In this document: positions 33,990-44,030 of the stretch, piece after piece
Layout: each line of letters begins with the position of its first letter
Position numbering within the stretch: position 1 is the stretch's first letter
Assembly (NCBI GenBank): GCA_013289585.1
Contig: JABCZR010000025.1
Coordinates: 1-64,000 of the forward strand
Reading direction: 5' to 3'
DNA length: 64,000 nt
Origin: Acidobacteriota bacterium
GTDB taxonomy: Bacteria; Acidobacteriota; Terriglobia; Acidiferrales; UBA7541
Made by a program: the position numbers and the translations under genes
Notes under the pieces: model-generated
Told to the model about the DNA's origin: nothing
Seen by the model: the letters and a program-made list of their open reading frames with translations, nothing else
Databases searched by the model: none

Positions 33990-34934
33990 GTGGCCCAGGA
34001 CGACAATCCGAGAAGAGTTTCTCTCGTTTTTCCCATCATTCTTATCACTGTTGGCGTTCTGTTTCTGCTGCGCACGTGGCGCCCGGCTTTTGACCCGGTT
34101 CCCATTCTATGGACGTATTGGCCGCTCATCCTTATCCTGATCGGCCTCGGCAAGATTTGGGACAACGCGAGGAGAAGCCGGAACCCTAACGCACCTGCTG
34201 GAGTTTCCGTCGGTGCCACCCTGGGCACGCTGGCGTTTGTGCTGATCATCGTCATTCTTTTATGGCATGGACGCGGTTTTCCGCGCAGGCATGAATCCTT
34301 TGCCGCGACGAAGCATATTGCGCAAACGGTGGAGCTTAAGGATGCAAAATCGATCAACGCAAAACTGGAGATGGGCGCGGGTCAATTGACCATTAACAGC
34401 GGGGCAATGCGTGTGATGGATACGGACTTTACGTATACCGATTCGTATGACGAGCCTCGCGTGGATTACAGCGTGACCGGCGGCGTCGGCAATCTCAACA
34501 TTACGCAGGGCTCCCGCTCCGTGCACATGGGCCGTTCGCAAAACGATTGGAACTTGCATTTCAGCAAGGACATCCCGCTGGAACTGAAAATCGATATGGG
34601 GGCGGGGCAGGGAAATCTTCATCTTCGGGATGTGCCTTTGACACGCCTAGATTTGAATATCGGCGCGGGGCAGGTCGATGTCGATCTGACGGGGGATCGC
34701 AGAACCGATCTGACCGCGGATATCGAGGGTGGCGTGGGTCAGGCGAGCATCCGTTTGCCGAAAAATGTCGGCGTGATCGCGGAAGCATCAGGTGGAATAG
34801 GCTCCATCGAAGTGCATGGACTGAAGCACAGTGGCGGCTCTTATACCAACGAGGCTTACGGAAAATCCCCCACGACAATTCGCCTGAAAGTAGAGGGTGG
34901 CATTGGTCAGATCGTTTTGAGCGAAGAGCTCTGA
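33990..34934 (+). CDS. Membrane protein with toast-rack-like beta domain
   Basis: GTG 33990 with GGAGG upstream (33978-33983). 314 residues. Three hydrophobic segments near the start (VSLVFPIILITVGVLFLL, TYWPLILILIGLGKIW, LGTLAFVLIIVILLW), resembling the LiaF-type N-terminal module. They are followed by a repetitive beta domain in which the motif GAGQ/GGVGQ recurs: LEMGAGQLTINSG, IDMGAGQGNLHLRD, LNIGAGQVDVDLTG, IEGGVGQASIRLP, VEGGIGQIVLSEE. Such proteins are thought to be envelope-stress sensors or scaffolds. No partner two-component genes adjoin. Confidence 0.8.
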   Translation: MAQDDNPRRVSLVFPIILITVGVLFLLRTWRPAFDPVPILWTYWPLILILIGLGKIWDNARRSRNPNAPAGVSVGATLGTLAFVLIIVILLWHGRGFPRRHESFAATKHIAQTVELKDAKSINAKLEMGAGQLTINSGAMRVMDTDFTYTDSYDEPRVDYSVTGGVGNLNITQGSRSVHMGRSQNDWNLHFSKDIPLELKIDMGAGQGNLHLRDVPLTRLDLNIGAGQVDVDLTGDRRTDLTADIEGGVGQASIRLPKNVGVIAEASGGIGSIEVHGLKHSGGSYTNEAYGKSPTTIRLKVEGGIGQIVLSEEL

Positions 34935-34980
34935 GGCCGGCTTTTCTCAGACATTCCCATTTTGATGCGCGACCTCAAGT

Positions 34981-35009
34981 TTGCCCTGATTTGACGACAG
35001 CCGTATAAT
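34981..35009 (+). promoter_or_regulatory. Probable promoter of uvrA
   Basis: TTGCCC (34981-34986), 17-bp spacer, TATAAT (35004-35009), 46 bases before the uvrA start. I do not see a LexA-type operator overlapping it. Confidence 0.55.
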
Positions 35010-35055
35010 TGGAAGTTTAGGCAGTGCTCATGAATCGCGCTGTCTAGGCTTCCCC

Positions 35056-38031
35056 TTGGCGACCAAAGAGATTACCCGCACAACCACGAATGTAGGCCCG
35101 GAGCAGGAGTCCATCCGCGTCCGCGGTGCCCGCGCGCATAACCTCAAGAATATCAGCGTGGACATTCCGCATGACGCAATCACGGTGGTCACCGGCGTCA
35201 GCGGCTCTGGAAAATCTTCGCTCGCTTTCGACACGATTTACGCGGAAGGGCAGCGTCGTTACGTGGAGTCGCTCTCGGCGTATGCGCGGCAATTTCTCGA
35301 GCGTATGGAAAAGCCGGACGTGGACGAAATCTCCGGGATCGCGCCGGCGGTAGCGATCCGGCAAAAAAATTCCACGCGGAATCCGCGGTCGACCGTGGCG
35401 ACAGCCACAGAAATTTACGATTATCTGCGGTTGCTGTTTGCGCGGTGCGGGCAGACGTTTTGTATCAAGTGCGGTGCGCAGGTTCGCAGGGACAGTCCGG
35501 ACGAAATTGCGACGCGAATTCTGGAGCTCTCCCCGGGGCGCCGGTTTTATGTTCTGCACCAGCTGCGAATCGGGGGGCCGGCTGCGACTGGTCCGAAACG
35601 AGGCGCGAAGAAGGCCACCGCTCCTGCTCCAGAGGTTCTTCGCCAAGCGCTCAGCGATTTGCAAAAACGCGGATTCAATCGGCTTTATCAGGAGGGGAGA
35701 ATTCACGAATTCTCTTCTCCTGAGACGTTGCTCGATGTGGATTTTTCGAAACCAGTATATGTGCTTGTCGATCGGCTGGCGGTCAACCCGGAGTCGCGCG
35801 CGCGGCTGGTGGATTCGATCGAAATCTGCTATCGGGAGGGGCAGGGCGAAGCGATTCTTGAATTCGTCGCGGATGGCTCGGGAAATTCCGCGGAGCGGCT
35901 AACCTTCAACGAGCGATTCGAATGCAAGAATGACGGCATGCTTTACCAGGAGCCGGAGCCGCGATTATTTTCGTTCAATAATCCTTACGGTGCTTGCCCT
36001 CGCTGTCAGGGATTCGGAAACACCATCGACTTCGACCTGAACCTTGTGGTTCCAGACCCCAGCAAGTCTTTCGATGACGGAGCTATCGAGCCGTGGACCA
36101 AACCGCGTTATCGCGTCCTTTTTCAGGACGCAAAAAAGTGGGCACGCGGACGTGGAATCCCGACCAATGTGCCCTGGCGGCAACTCACAGCGGAACAGCG
36201 CCGGCTGATTCTGGAGGGTGATCCGGAAAACGGCTATCAAGGCGTGAAGGGTTTCTTCGCCTGGCTCGAGCGCAAGAAATACAAACTTCATGTACGTGTG
36301 TTCCTCAGCCGCTTCCGCGGATATGCGACGTGCCCGGATTGCGGCGGCACTCGCTTGCGCGCGGAAGCCCGCGCGGTTCGCGTGTCGGGAAAATCGATCA
36401 CCGAAGTTTGCAAGTTCACGGTGAAGGAAGCGCGTATCTTTTTCTCGACGATGGAACTCTCCGACGCGCAGCTCAAAATCGCGGACAAGATTCTCGAGGA
36501 GATTCGAATGCGACTGCAATTCCTCGATGAAGTCGGCCTTGACTACCTGACGTTGGATCGCTTGACTTCTACGCTTTCCGGCGGAGAGTCGCAGCGGATC
36601 CAGCTGGCGACTTCGCTCGGCTCTCATCTGGTTGGCGCGCTGTACGTGCTCGACGAGCCCTCGATCGGGCTCCATCCGCGGGATACGCAGCGGCTTATCG
36701 ATATTTTGAAATCACTGCGGGATCTGGGGAACACCGTGCTCGTCGTGGAACACGACCCCGATACAATTCATGCGGCCGATTACGTGATCGATCTCGGGCC
36801 GGGCGCCGGTGAGCTGGGCGGAAAATTGCTTTTTGCTGGTTCGTACGACGCGATGCTGGACGAACACAAATCGTTGACGGGGCGCTACCTGAGTGGTGAG
36901 TTGCGGATTCCGGTGCCCAACGTGCGGCACAAGCCTAATGGGAAAGTGCTGCGGCTGTTTGGCGCGAGCTTGCACAATCTGCAAGATCTGGACGTGATGA
37001 TCCCCTTGGGCACGCTTGTGGTAGTCACGGGTGTCAGCGGTTCCGGAAAGTCCACGCTCGTTCACGATGTTTTGTACAAAGCGCTGGCGGCCAAGCGTAT
37101 CGGCGGCAGCGTCAAGGAATTCTGCGACCGGCTTGAAGGTGACGGTGAGATTCGCGAAGTGATCATCGTGGACCAATCGCCAATTGGGCGCACTCCGCGT
37201 TCGAATCCGGCGACCTACCTGAAGGCTTTTGACGCAATCCGCGAGGTATTTGCGGATACGCCGGATGCCAAGCGGCGCGGCTACGCGGCGGGTCATTTCT
37301 CGTTCAATGTTCCGGGCGGGCGGTGTGAAACCTGCCAGGGCGATGGCACGGTTACGGTGGAAATGCAGTTTCTGGCGGATGTGGAGCTGATTTGCGAAGA
37401 GTGCCGAGGTACGCGGTTTAAAAGTGGTGTGTTGGAAGTGCGCTACCACGGCAAAAATGTTCATGATGTGCTGCAACTGACGGTGCGGGAAGCACTAGCT
37501 TTCTTCGTAAACGTGCCGAAGATCGTTTCTAAACTCCGGGTCCTCAATGAAATCGGACTAGGCTATCTGCGATTGGGGCAGTCCGCCACGACGCTTTCCG
37601 GAGGAGAAGCGCAGCGCCTGAAGCTTGCGGCGCACCTGACGCGCACGGACAACCAAGGCATTCTTTATATTCTGGACGAACCCACCACCGGATTGCACTT
37701 CGACGATATTGCCAAGCTACTCAGCGCGTTCCGAAAGCTATTGGAAGGTGGTGCGTCGCTCCTGGTCATCGAGCACAACCTCGACGTGATCAAATCCGCG
37801 GACTGGGTGATCGATCTGGGGCCGGAAGGCGGCGACCAGGGTGGAAAAATCATTGCCACTGGTACGCCGGAACAGGTTGCGCGCAATACGCAATCGCACA
37901 CCGGGCGCTATCTCGCCCGGGTTTTGAACGGCAACGGGCAGGCAAAGCGCACAACGAACGGCGCATCGAAACCGGCAGGCCCTTCAGCTACAATTCCGAA
38001 TGGAGCCAAGAATTCTCCGGGCGAACCATGA
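35056..38031 (+). CDS. uvrA: Excinuclease ABC subunit A
   Basis: TTG start at 35056; 991 residues. ATPase of nucleotide excision repair that loads UvrB on damaged DNA. Two ABC modules: Walker [10 protein letters not shown] (about 47-55) and [14 protein letters not shown] in the second half; signatures [14 protein letters not shown] and [14 protein letters not shown]; Walker [14 protein letters not shown] and [14 protein letters not shown]-terminal zinc finger CETCQGDG ... CEECRGT is intact. In the first zinc finger the leading pair reads CKND instead of CxxC before [16 protein letters not shown] low-complexity tail (about 960-991) is not part of the usual enzyme. Overlaps the TPR gene by ATGA. 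Confidence 0.97.
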   Translation: MATKEITRTTTNVGPEQESIRVRGARAHNLKNISVDIPHDAITVVTGVSGSGKSSLAFDTIYAEGQRRYVESLSAYARQFLERMEKPDVDEISGIAPAVAIRQKNSTRNPRSTVATATEIYDYLRLLFARCGQTFCIKCGAQVRRDSPDEIATRILELSPGRRFYVLHQLRIGGPAATGPKRGAKKATAPAPEVLRQALSDLQKRGFNRLYQEGRIHEFSSPETLLDVDFSKPVYVLVDRLAVNPESRARLVDSIEICYREGQGEAILEFVADGSGNSAERLTFNERFECKNDGMLYQEPEPRLFSFNNPYGACPRCQGFGNTIDFDLNLVVPDPSKSFDDGAIEPWTKPRYRVLFQDAKKWARGRGIPTNVPWRQLTAEQRRLILEGDPENGYQGVKGFFAWLERKKYKLHVRVFLSRFRGYATCPDCGGTRLRAEARAVRVSGKSITEVCKFTVKEARIFFSTMELSDAQLKIADKILEEIRMRLQFLDEVGLDYLTLDRLTSTLSGGESQRIQLATSLGSHLVGALYVLDEPSIGLHPRDTQRLIDILKSLRDLGNTVLVVEHDPDTIHAADYVIDLGPGAGELGGKLLFAGSYDAMLDEHKSLTGRYLSGELRIPVPNVRHKPNGKVLRLFGASLHNLQDLDVMIPLGTLVVVTGVSGSGKSTLVHDVLYKALAAKRIGGSVKEFCDRLEGDGEIREVIIVDQSPIGRTPRSNPATYLKAFDAIREVFADTPDAKRRGYAAGHFSFNVPGGRCETCQGDGTVTVEMQFLADVELICEECRGTRFKSGVLEVRYHGKNVHDVLQLTVREALAFFVNVPKIVSKLRVLNEIGLGYLRLGQSATTLSGGEAQRLKLAAHLTRTDNQGILYILDEPTTGLHFDDIAKLLSAFRKLLEGGASLLVIEHNLDVIKSADWVIDLGPEGGDQGGKIIATGTPEQVARNTQSHTGRYLARVLNGNGQAKRTTNGASKPAGPSATIPNGAKNSPGEP

Positions 38032-39395
38032 TGCATCCTGTAGTTCGCAAAGCTGGCTTATTTGCTGCACGCTTCGGGATGATCGTTCTGTCTTTCGTCT
38101 TGCCGCTATTTCTTGCGACCGTGCCCGCTGTTCGAACCATTGCTTATGCTCAGGACTCCTCAAAAGCCAAGCCGGCCGGACAATCCAGGTCTCAGAAAAT
38201 TGCAAATCCTCTGAACGACCTCCTTGGAGAAGCGCAGCGCGACATCGACAAAAACGATTTCGAAGCGGCCATTTCACCGTTGCAGAAAGTCATCGCCGAC
38301 CAACCGGATTTTGCTTACGCGCATTTTCAGCTTGCTTACGTGTATACAGCTCTGAAGAAAACGGACGAGGCGCGCGCCGAGTACGAACGCACTCTCTCCA
38401 TTGATCCGAAAATGACGGAGGCGTATCTGGACCTGGGTATTCTTCTCCTCGACAAGGATCCTGCCGCCGCAGTAGCCCCGCTCACTAAGGCGGCCGAGCT
38501 TCTTCCGGCGCAGAGCCGTCCGCACTTTCTCCTGGGAGTCGCGCTGGAGCGCAGTGGCAATCTGAGTGCCGCGGTGACGGCATTTGAAAATGCCGTGGTG
38601 CTCGACCCTCAGAATCTCGACACGCTGTTGCATCTCGCAGACACCTATCTGGCTTTGAACCGTCCTGCCAATGCGGAAACAAAGTTCCGCAGCGCGCTGG
38701 AGCGCCAACCGCAGGATCCGCGCACGTTGCTTGGCCTGGCGCGCAGTCTCGACTCCCAGAAAAAGCCGGATGCCGTGGAGGCATACCAGAAATACCTTGC
38801 CGCACAGCCTTCCGACACCGTAGCTCGGGCGCGTCTCGTGCACCTGCTCCTGGAGCAGAACCAATTCGACGCGGCGTTCGCCGAACTCAATCGCACGGAT
38901 ACCGGAAAGCCTTCGCTCGAATTGCTGAAGCTGCGCGCCGACATCCAGATCGGCCAAAAAAAATGGGACGACGCCATCGTCACTCTGCGGCAGGCCGTAG
39001 CTTTGGCTGCTGGCGATGCGGAACTCCACGGTGGGCTTGGGCGGACGTACATACAGAAGCGCGATTTCGCCAATGCCGAAAAAGAGCTTCGTGTGGCGTT
39101 GCGTCTGGATGCCAAGAACCTCGTTTACTGGAAGGATCTTAGCACCACGTTTTATCTGGCCGGGAACTATTCGGCTACCCTGGTTGCGCTGGATGAGATT
39201 GCAAAAGCGGAGCAACCCAGCGCGGGCACGTGGTTTATCCGCGCACTTTGCTACGATAAGCTGAACCAGCCGAAGCCCGCGCTGGAGGCTTATCAAAAGT
39301 TTCTCGAGTTGAATCAGGATAAGAATCCAGACCAGGTATGGCAGGCAGAACAGCGCAGCAAAGTGTTGAGAAGGATGCTGGAGCAAAAAAGGTGA
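38028..39395 (+). CDS. Exported TPR-repeat protein
   Basis: 455 residues with an N-terminal signal or anchor (FGMIVLSFVLPLFLATVPAV, then IAYAQDSS). At least eight tetratricopeptide-like repeats follow, e.g. EAAISPLQKVIADQPDFAYA, DEARAEYERTLSIDPKMTEA, SAAVTAFENAVVLDPQNLDT, NAEKELRVALRLDAKNLVYW. A periplasmic protein-binding scaffold is likely. Overlap of four bases with uvrA suggests the DNA-repair gene is the head of a longer transcript that includes this and the next three genes. Confidence 0.88.
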   Translation: MMHPVVRKAGLFAARFGMIVLSFVLPLFLATVPAVRTIAYAQDSSKAKPAGQSRSQKIANPLNDLLGEAQRDIDKNDFEAAISPLQKVIADQPDFAYAHFQLAYVYTALKKTDEARAEYERTLSIDPKMTEAYLDLGILLLDKDPAAAVAPLTKAAELLPAQSRPHFLLGVALERSGNLSAAVTAFENAVVLDPQNLDTLLHLADTYLALNRPANAETKFRSALERQPQDPRTLLGLARSLDSQKKPDAVEAYQKYLAAQPSDTVARARLVHLLLEQNQFDAAFAELNRTDTGKPSLELLKLRADIQIGQKKWDDAIVTLRQAVALAAGDAELHGGLGRTYIQKRDFANAEKELRVALRLDAKNLVYWKDLSTTFYLAGNYSATLVALDEIAKAEQPSAGTWFIRALCYDKLNQPKPALEAYQKFLELNQDKNPDQVWQAEQRSKVLRRMLEQKR

Positions 39396-39399
39396 CGGA

Positions 39400-39915
39400 T
39401 TGAAGGCCCACGGGCGATCTTTGGGAACATTGGGAGGCCTGGCGTTTTTGCTTTTGGTGTTGCCTCTCTGCGCCAAAGGGCAAGAGCTGAAAGATTTGCA
39501 GGCCCAGTTCGATAAAGAATCAAATGCAGTTCACAAGGCTAAAATGCTCAATCGGCTTGGTGAGGCGCAATTTGCGGAGGTACGCCGTGCAGAAAGGGCC
39601 GGCGATAGTAGCATCGTAGGCCTGACGCTGGAAAAATATCGCGACAATGTTCGTGCAGCATTCGACTCGTTGAAGAAACAGCATCCCGATGCGGAAAAAC
39701 AGCCGAATGGTTATCGGCATCTCGAGATTGAGCTGCGGAAGGGAATTCGTGAAGTCAAAGAAAGCCTGCTCATTGCGCCCGAACCTTATCAGCCTCCGCT
39801 GGAACTCGTTCGTCTGGACCTGTTGGCCATGGATGACGAGCTGCTGAAATTGCTCTTTCCACTCCGTCCGCTGAACCAGAAATCGCCCCTGCCACAACCG
39901 GAGAAGCAGCCATGA
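39400..39915 (+). CDS. Small exported protein, unknown function
   Basis: Start taken as TTG 39400, four bases after the previous stop; 171 residues. Signal peptide (LGGLAFLLLVLPLCAKGQ) followed by a helical, charged protein (DLQAQFDKESNAVHKAKML, IELRKGIREVKESLL). No family recognised. The helix-rich character and the position after a TPR protein suggest a complex partner. Overlaps the next gene by ATGA. Confidence 0.75.
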   Translation: MKAHGRSLGTLGGLAFLLLVLPLCAKGQELKDLQAQFDKESNAVHKAKMLNRLGEAQFAEVRRAERAGDSSIVGLTLEKYRDNVRAAFDSLKKQHPDAEKQPNGYRHLEIELRKGIREVKESLLIAPEPYQPPLELVRLDLLAMDDELLKLLFPLRPLNQKSPLPQPEKQP

Positions 39916-40427
39916 AATTAGCCTCGATCGTTTTCGTTTTTTTTGTATTGGCACTTCCAGTCGTTGCCCATGCGCGAACTGAGCAGCAGAAGGATTATCT
40001 TTCAGCTCTCGAAGCGGACAAAATTCGGGACGCCGAAACGGTCAACGAGCGCATAAAACTATTTCTTACGTTTGCCGATGATCGGCTGAAGAAATTTCAG
40101 TACGAGCTGGAGCACCCCTCCTCGAACCGCCATGCGGACATGCTGAATTCGATGCTGAACGCTTATGTCGGCTGCGTGGACGACGCGGCGGACCTGATCC
40201 AGCTGGGCATCGAAAAGCAGGACAATATCCGTGTGGGAGTCGACCTGATGGCCACGCGGACCAAGGAATTCCTGGTCATCCTGGAGAAGCTGGCCGCGGG
40301 AGGCGCGGAGATCGATATCTACAAGGAAAATCTTGACGACGCAATCGAGGGCACGCGAGACGCCATGAACGAAGCAGAAAAAGCCAAGAAAAAAGTCGCG
40401 CCTCCACCCGTGCGGAGAAAAAATTAG
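39912..40427 (+). CDS. Small exported helical protein, unknown function
   Basis: 171 residues with a signal peptide (MKLASIVFVFFVLALPVVAHA). The rest is predicted helical and charged (RIKLFLTFADDRLKKFQYEL, TRDAMNEAEKAKKK). Similar in size and style to the preceding gene, with which it overlaps by four bases. No recognisable motif. Confidence 0.75.
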   Translation: MKLASIVFVFFVLALPVVAHARTEQQKDYLSALEADKIRDAETVNERIKLFLTFADDRLKKFQYELEHPSSNRHADMLNSMLNAYVGCVDDAADLIQLGIEKQDNIRVGVDLMATRTKEFLVILEKLAAGGAEIDIYKENLDDAIEGTRDAMNEAEKAKKKVAPPPVRRKN

Positions 40428-40430
40428 CCC

Positions 40431-41171
40431 TTGAGTGAAGAGGCGAAAACGATGGAGCGGGGAGGCCAAAAGAGTTCTCTGGTGCCAGGAGGTGGGTCGC
40501 TCTTTCAGCGCGTTTTTACACGGCTCGGTTGTGAGGGACGGCCTCCGCGGTTCCGCGTCGAGTTCTACCCGTACTCCAGCCTGGTGCTGACCATTCGACG
40601 GCGCGAGGAGGTCGTGTACGTGCGCTTCTCCGATCTCTTGCGGCGCGCTTCTGGCACCGTGCTGGAGGGAGCGGCGGCACTACTGCTTGCACGGGTCTAC
40701 CGCCGCAAGGCCCCACGCGCTCTCGTCGAACCATATCTGGAATATGCACGGAGCGACCGCACTCGCACGCGCATGAACCGCATGCGCCGCGGGCGTGTGC
40801 GGTTAGCGGCAACAAATCCTCGCGGAGAGCATTTCGATCTCGAAAAACTTTTCGATCATTTGAATGCGGACTATTTTGGCGGAAACTTGCAGCGGCCGCA
40901 CATTGGCTGGAGCGTGAAAAACTGGCGGCGGCAATTCGGCTGCTATGATCCCGGGCCGAATCAAATTCTATTGAACCGCCGCATGGACCGGCCGGGAGTA
41001 CCGCAATTTGCGGTGGAATATGTCCTGTTTCACGAGCTGCTGCATGTGAAACATCCGACGCGCCGCTCCGGATGCAGCCTGGTTTCGCATTCGAAAGAAT
41101 TTCGTGAAGAAGAAAAGCGCTTCACGCAATTCGAACGCGCCCGGCGAGTCCTCGACCGCCTGGCGCGCTAG
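40431..41171 (+). CDS. SprT-like zinc metallopeptidase
   Basis: Start TTG 40431 (246 residues) or ATG 40452. The C-terminal half has a SprT/wss-type domain: LEKLFDHLNADYFGGNL, then the zinc motif VLFHELLHVKHP (HExxH) and a third ligand in SHSKEFREEEKRF. The N-terminal half (RFRVEFYPYSSLVLTIRRRE) is beta-rich and basic. Related SprT/Spartan proteins remove DNA-protein crosslinks. Placement three bases downstream of the uvrA transcript members invites a repair role, but that is inference. Confidence 0.8.
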   Translation: MSEEAKTMERGGQKSSLVPGGGSLFQRVFTRLGCEGRPPRFRVEFYPYSSLVLTIRRREEVVYVRFSDLLRRASGTVLEGAAALLLARVYRRKAPRALVEPYLEYARSDRTRTRMNRMRRGRVRLAATNPRGEHFDLEKLFDHLNADYFGGNLQRPHIGWSVKNWRRQFGCYDPGPNQILLNRRMDRPGVPQFAVEYVLFHELLHVKHPTRRSGCSLVSHSKEFREEEKRFTQFERARRVLDRLAR

Positions 41172-41193
41172 CCCTGCGGAACCTGCTTCAAAA

Positions 41194-41679
41194 TTACCTC
41201 TTCTCTTTTTCTTTTGCGACTTCCTTGTAGAGTTTTTCGATTTTCTTCCTGATTTTGTCGCCATCTTCCGCGTGGGGATAGAGATCAAGGTAGCGCTGAT
41301 ATGATTTGATAGCCTGCTTCTTCAACCCCTTTTTTTCCTGGGCTTCACCCAGGAACCGAAAGGGAATGGCGTAACCCGGTTTAGCCAGTGTGGCGTCTTG
41401 GAAGCGATCAATCGCCGCGTCCACATCGCCTTTATGCATGTAGTATTGCCCGACCTCCAGGTCTTTTTCGGCTCGTAAGGGATCCCAGGTTGGCTGGTCG
41501 GGCGCATTCTGGGTAGCGTTGTCCTTGTTCGGCTTGACAGGAGCTTTTGGCGGAGGAGCATCTTGTTGGTCCGCGGGCTTCGACGCGGAATCCCCGGGAG
41601 GATTCTGTGCGCGGGCCTGGAAGTACGCAAAAAACAGTGAAGCGATCACGAAGATGAGAATTGGTTTGGTGAATCTCAT
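41194..41679 (-). CDS. Exported TPR protein, small
   Basis: 161 residues: signal peptide (PILIFVIASLFFAYFQARAQ), a Pro/Asp/Lys-rich linker, then about three TPR-type helices (EKDLEVGQYYMHKGDVDAAI, FRFLGEAQEKKGLKKQAIKS, DKIRKKIEKLYKEVAKEKEK). Resembles the outer-membrane-biogenesis BamD-like repeats in style but lacks a lipobox. It converges on the SprT-like gene and is divergent from uvrC. Role unknown. Confidence 0.82.
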   Translation of the reverse strand: MRFTKPILIFVIASLFFAYFQARAQNPPGDSASKPADQQDAPPPKAPVKPNKDNATQNAPDQPTWDPLRAEKDLEVGQYYMHKGDVDAAIDRFQDATLAKPGYAIPFRFLGEAQEKKGLKKQAIKSYQRYLDLYPHAEDGDKIRKKIEKLYKEVAKEKEKR

Positions 41680-41766
41680 ACCTAAACGGAGGCTCTCCCT
41701 GTTCTCCGATTCCCTCTAGTATGATGGAAGTTGTCTGGCGATTGAAGTGTTCCGCGCAACGCTCTC

Positions 41767-43596
41767 ATGGAACCCCGCGAAAAAGCCGCTCAGCTCCCGG
41801 AAACGCCAGGTGTCTACCTTTTCAAAGACGCTGGCGGCACGGTGCTCTATGTGGGCAAGGCCCGCAACCTGCGCAGCCGCGTGCGCTCTTATTTCCTGGA
41901 ATCGCGCTGGATCGACGCCAAGACCGGTTCGCTGGCCCGCGAGATTGCCGATTTGGAAACCATCGTTGTCGACAATGAGCGCGAAGCGCTGGCGCTGGAA
42001 CACAACCTAATCAAGCAGTACCGCCCCAAGTTCAACGTGGTTCTCCGCGACGATAAAACCTATCCATACATCAAGTTCACCGCGGGAGAGAAATATCCGC
42101 GCGTTTATTTCACTCGCCGCATCAAGAAGGATGGATCGCTCTATTTCGGCCCGTATTTTCCGGCCAGTCTTGCCCGGCGTATTCTTCATTTCATTCACAA
42201 GCGCTTTCTGGTTCCTTCCTGCACGGTGGACTTGACGCGCAGCCACCCTCGGCCGTGTCTGCAGTACTACATTAAGAGGTGCCTTGGGCCGTGCGTCGCG
42301 GGTTTGACGACCGACGATCGTTATGCGGAAGCTGCCCACGATGCGCGGCTGTTTCTGGAAGGCCGACGCCACGATTTGATTCGAAGTTTGGAACAGCGGA
42401 TGTCCACCGCTGCGGAAAAGGAGCTGTTCGAGCAGGCCGCAGCTTTTCGCGACTTGCTTCGCACCCTGGAAGATATCGAAGAGCGGCAACGCATCGCTTC
42501 CGCGCAGGGCGATGACACCGACGTGCTTGCTTTTTATGCCGAGCCACCACTGGTAGCCGCGAATCTTTTTCATTTGCGGGGAGGCCGCGTCGTCGATCGC
42601 CGGGAATTCTATTGGGAGGATCTTGAGGAGTTTGACGCGCAGGAATTTGTGACTTCTCTTTTGAAGCAGCTCTATCTGGAAGCGGAGTATCTGCCGAAAG
42701 CGATCCACGTCTCCGCGGATTTCGAGGACCGCGAGCTGCTGGAAGAGATGCTCACGGAACGCGCGGGGCACAAGGTGGAAATCCTTACCCCCCAGCGCGG
42801 CAGCAAACGGGCTTTTCTGGACCTGGTCGAAAATAACGCTAGGCATTCGTTCGAACAGCGATTCCGTGTGCTGAAGCCGAGTTCGAAAGCTATTGGCGAG
42901 GCATTGCAGATCACGCTGAACCTGGCGGAAGAGCCGAAGCGCATCGAGAGCTTTGATATTTCGCACATCCAAGGAACGGACACGGTCGCCTCGATGGTGG
43001 TTTGGGAAAACGGTCGGATGAAAAAATCGGACTATCGCAAATTTATTATTCGGGGTGATGAGAACGCGAACGGGAATTCTCTAATGCAAAACGACGATTT
43101 TGCCAGCATGCGGGAAGCGGTCACGCGCCGGTATCGGCGGGTACTGGAAGAGAAGAAGGAATTACCCGGGCTAATCCTAATCGATGGAGGCATCGGCCAA
43201 TTGCACGCTGCGGCACAGGCCCTTGACTCGCTGCAGATCATCAATCAGCCGCTGGCCAGCATCGCGAAAAAAGAGGAAATTCTCTATGTTCTCGGCCAGG
43301 AGGATGAACCTATCGTTTTGGAGCGGCACTCGCCGGTGCTTCACCTAATTCAGCAAATCCGCGACGAAACCCATCGATTCGCGGTTAGCTTCCATCGGCA
43401 GCGTCGTGGGAAGCGGCAGACAGAAACGGCGCTGAACGATATTCCAGGCGTCGGGCCCTTGACCGCGCAAAAACTCTTGAAAGAGTTTGGAAGTGTTGCC
43501 AATATTCGTCGTGCTGGCGTTGAGAAACTGAGCGGCGTGGTATCGCGCAAGAACGCCGAAAAGATTTTGGCGCACCTCGCGGGCGGGGGCGGATAG
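41767..43596 (+). CDS. uvrC: Excinuclease ABC subunit C
   Basis: 609 residues, the usual length. GIY-YIG nuclease domain at the start (TPGVYLFKDAGGTVLYVGKA), then a UVR UvrB-binding motif near 200-240 (KELFEQAAAFRDLLRTLEDI). The RNase H-like second nuclease domain follows (RIESFDISHIQGTDTVASMV, LILIDGGIGQLHAA), and then a C-terminal helix-hairpin-helix (IPGVGPLTAQKLLKEFGSVA). Cuts on both sides of lesions after UvrA/UvrB. Six kb downstream of uvrA; uvrB is not in the window. Confidence 0.97.
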   Translation: MEPREKAAQLPETPGVYLFKDAGGTVLYVGKARNLRSRVRSYFLESRWIDAKTGSLAREIADLETIVVDNEREALALEHNLIKQYRPKFNVVLRDDKTYPYIKFTAGEKYPRVYFTRRIKKDGSLYFGPYFPASLARRILHFIHKRFLVPSCTVDLTRSHPRPCLQYYIKRCLGPCVAGLTTDDRYAEAAHDARLFLEGRRHDLIRSLEQRMSTAAEKELFEQAAAFRDLLRTLEDIEERQRIASAQGDDTDVLAFYAEPPLVAANLFHLRGGRVVDRREFYWEDLEEFDAQEFVTSLLKQLYLEAEYLPKAIHVSADFEDRELLEEMLTERAGHKVEILTPQRGSKRAFLDLVENNARHSFEQRFRVLKPSSKAIGEALQITLNLAEEPKRIESFDISHIQGTDTVASMVVWENGRMKKSDYRKFIIRGDENANGNSLMQNDDFASMREAVTRRYRRVLEEKKELPGLILIDGGIGQLHAAAQALDSLQIINQPLASIAKKEEILYVLGQEDEPIVLERHSPVLHLIQQIRDETHRFAVSFHRQRRGKRQTETALNDIPGVGPLTAQKLLKEFGSVANIRRAGVEKLSGVVSRKNAEKILAHLAGGGG

Positions 43597-43684
43597 GCGG
43601 CATTAACCATTGTAAGCAATGCATACTGGTTAGCCCGCATTGCACCCGACTTGGCGCTATGCTACGGTTTCTTTGGAGGTTGCT

Positions 43685-43972
43685 ATGGCTGACAATGTTG
43701 GTTCCAAAGTGACGTATTTCCTCGTAGGGCTTGGAGTGGGCGCTCTCGTAGGGATTCTTTTCGCGCCAAAGTCGGGCGAAGACACACGCGATTTTCTTGC
43801 GAAGAAGGCCGATGAGGGCAAGGATTTTGCCCAGCGCAAAGCTCGTGAATTGCGTGAGCGCGCGGATGAATTGATCGAGCGGAGCAAGGAAGTTGCGGTG
43901 CGGAAAAAGGATTCCATCTCGGCAGCCGTTGAAGCCGGGCGCGAAGCCTATTTGCGCGAATCAAAGTCGTAA
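43685..43972 (+). CDS. YtxH-like small membrane protein
   Basis: ATG 43685 is selected by GGAGG five bases upstream (43675-43679). 95 residues: one membrane segment with a glycine pattern (VTYFLVGLGVGALVGILFAPKSGED) and a charged amphipathic helix. The pattern GxGxGALxGxLFAPxSGxxTR defines the YtxH/DUF759-like group, general-stress membrane proteins of unknown mechanism. Separated from the next gene by 58 bases. Confidence 0.88.
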   Translation: MADNVGSKVTYFLVGLGVGALVGILFAPKSGEDTRDFLAKKADEGKDFAQRKARELRERADELIERSKEVAVRKKDSISAAVEAGREAYLRESKS

Positions 43973-44030
43973 GGTCTCAGTAGGGCTGTAGCACGGGGTT
44001 CCGCTTCCAAGTGGGGCGGGTGGGGCGCCT

